DNA of 64,000 nt, taken from an uncultured Pelagibacteraceae bacterium. Lineage in GTDB: Bacteria > Pseudomonadota > Alphaproteobacteria > Pelagibacterales > Pelagibacteraceae. The translations under genes and the position numbers were made by a program. The notes below the pieces were generated by a model, which saw only the letters and a list, made by a program, of their open reading frames with translations, had not been told where the DNA came from and did no database searches. Location: positions 1 through 64,000 of the forward strand of contig CACHRI010000004.1 of NCBI GenBank assembly GCA_902582155.1, written 5' to 3'. Below, in pieces: positions 63,672-64,000 of this stretch (position 1 is its first letter; each line of letters starts with the position of its first letter).

Positions 63672-64000
63672 GAAGAGTGGTGATTACAGGTCTTGGAATA
63701 GTATCTTGTCTTGGGAACAATCAAGAAGAAGTTTACAAATCTTTGTTAAATTCAAAATCAGGCATTTCATTTGCTGAAGAGTACAAAGAACATAATCTCA
63801 AAAGTCACGTACATGGAAAACCAAATATAAAACTTTCAGATTTTGTAGACAGAAAAACAATAAGATTTATGGGATCTGGTTCAGCATATAATTATATTGC
63901 TATGAAAGAAGCAATTTCTGACTCAGGTCTGGAAGAAAATGAAGTAAGCAACTTTAAAACTGGAATTATTATGGGCTCTGGCGGACCATCAATAGAAAAT
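63668..64000 (+). CDS. fabB: 3-oxoacyl-ACP synthase I, N-terminal part (truncated by window end)
   Basis: [37 protein letters not shown] overlap with fabA. Confidence 0.95.
   Translation, partial: MRRVVITGLGIVSCLGNNQEEVYKSLLNSKSGISFAEEYKEHNLKSHVHGKPNIKLSDFVDRKTIRFMGSGSAYNYIAMKEAISDSGLEENEVSNFKTGIIMGSGGPSIEN

Overview
The window is a gene-dense, very AT-rich bacterial chromosome segment. Gene content, codon bias and tiny intergenic gaps look like a streamlined marine alphaproteobacterium, probably SAR11/Pelagibacterales (lineage is inference). I support about 70 CDSs. They include pyrF(partial)-trpFBA-accD-folC, trxA, sbcB-rmuC, purEK, an RND pump, gpmA, murU/amgK/tsaE-ahcY, a ChvG/ChvI-like two-component system, polA, bioY, and a polyamine operon (PLP decarboxylase, deoxyhypusine-synthase-like, ureohydrolase) bracketed by regA and regB. 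The replication block gyrB-dnaN-dnaA lacks recF. The right end holds rpsT, mutM, ubiE-ubiB-coaBC-dut, katG, an Irr/Fur-type regulator and fabA-fabB(partial). I saw no tRNA, rRNA, CRISPR array, IS element or prophage. The most interesting signals are: (1) the RegBA-bracketed polyamine cluster with a possible attenuator and a predicted leaderless regA promoter under a near-perfect palindrome; (2) a small-gene locus at 8.0-8.8 kb with two covarying 5-4-5 palindromes and an FNR/FixK-like site; (3) a small ORF whose only start codon lies in a 13-bp hairpin; (4) convergent genes that repeatedly share a TTAA double stop; (5) a FolC homologue with altered motifs; (6) a hairpin-less RND adaptor; (7) a katG/irr pair sharing a PerR/ICE-like sequence; (8) apparent loss of addAB and recF from their usual neighbourhoods. 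No clear-cut new defence or mobile system was seen.
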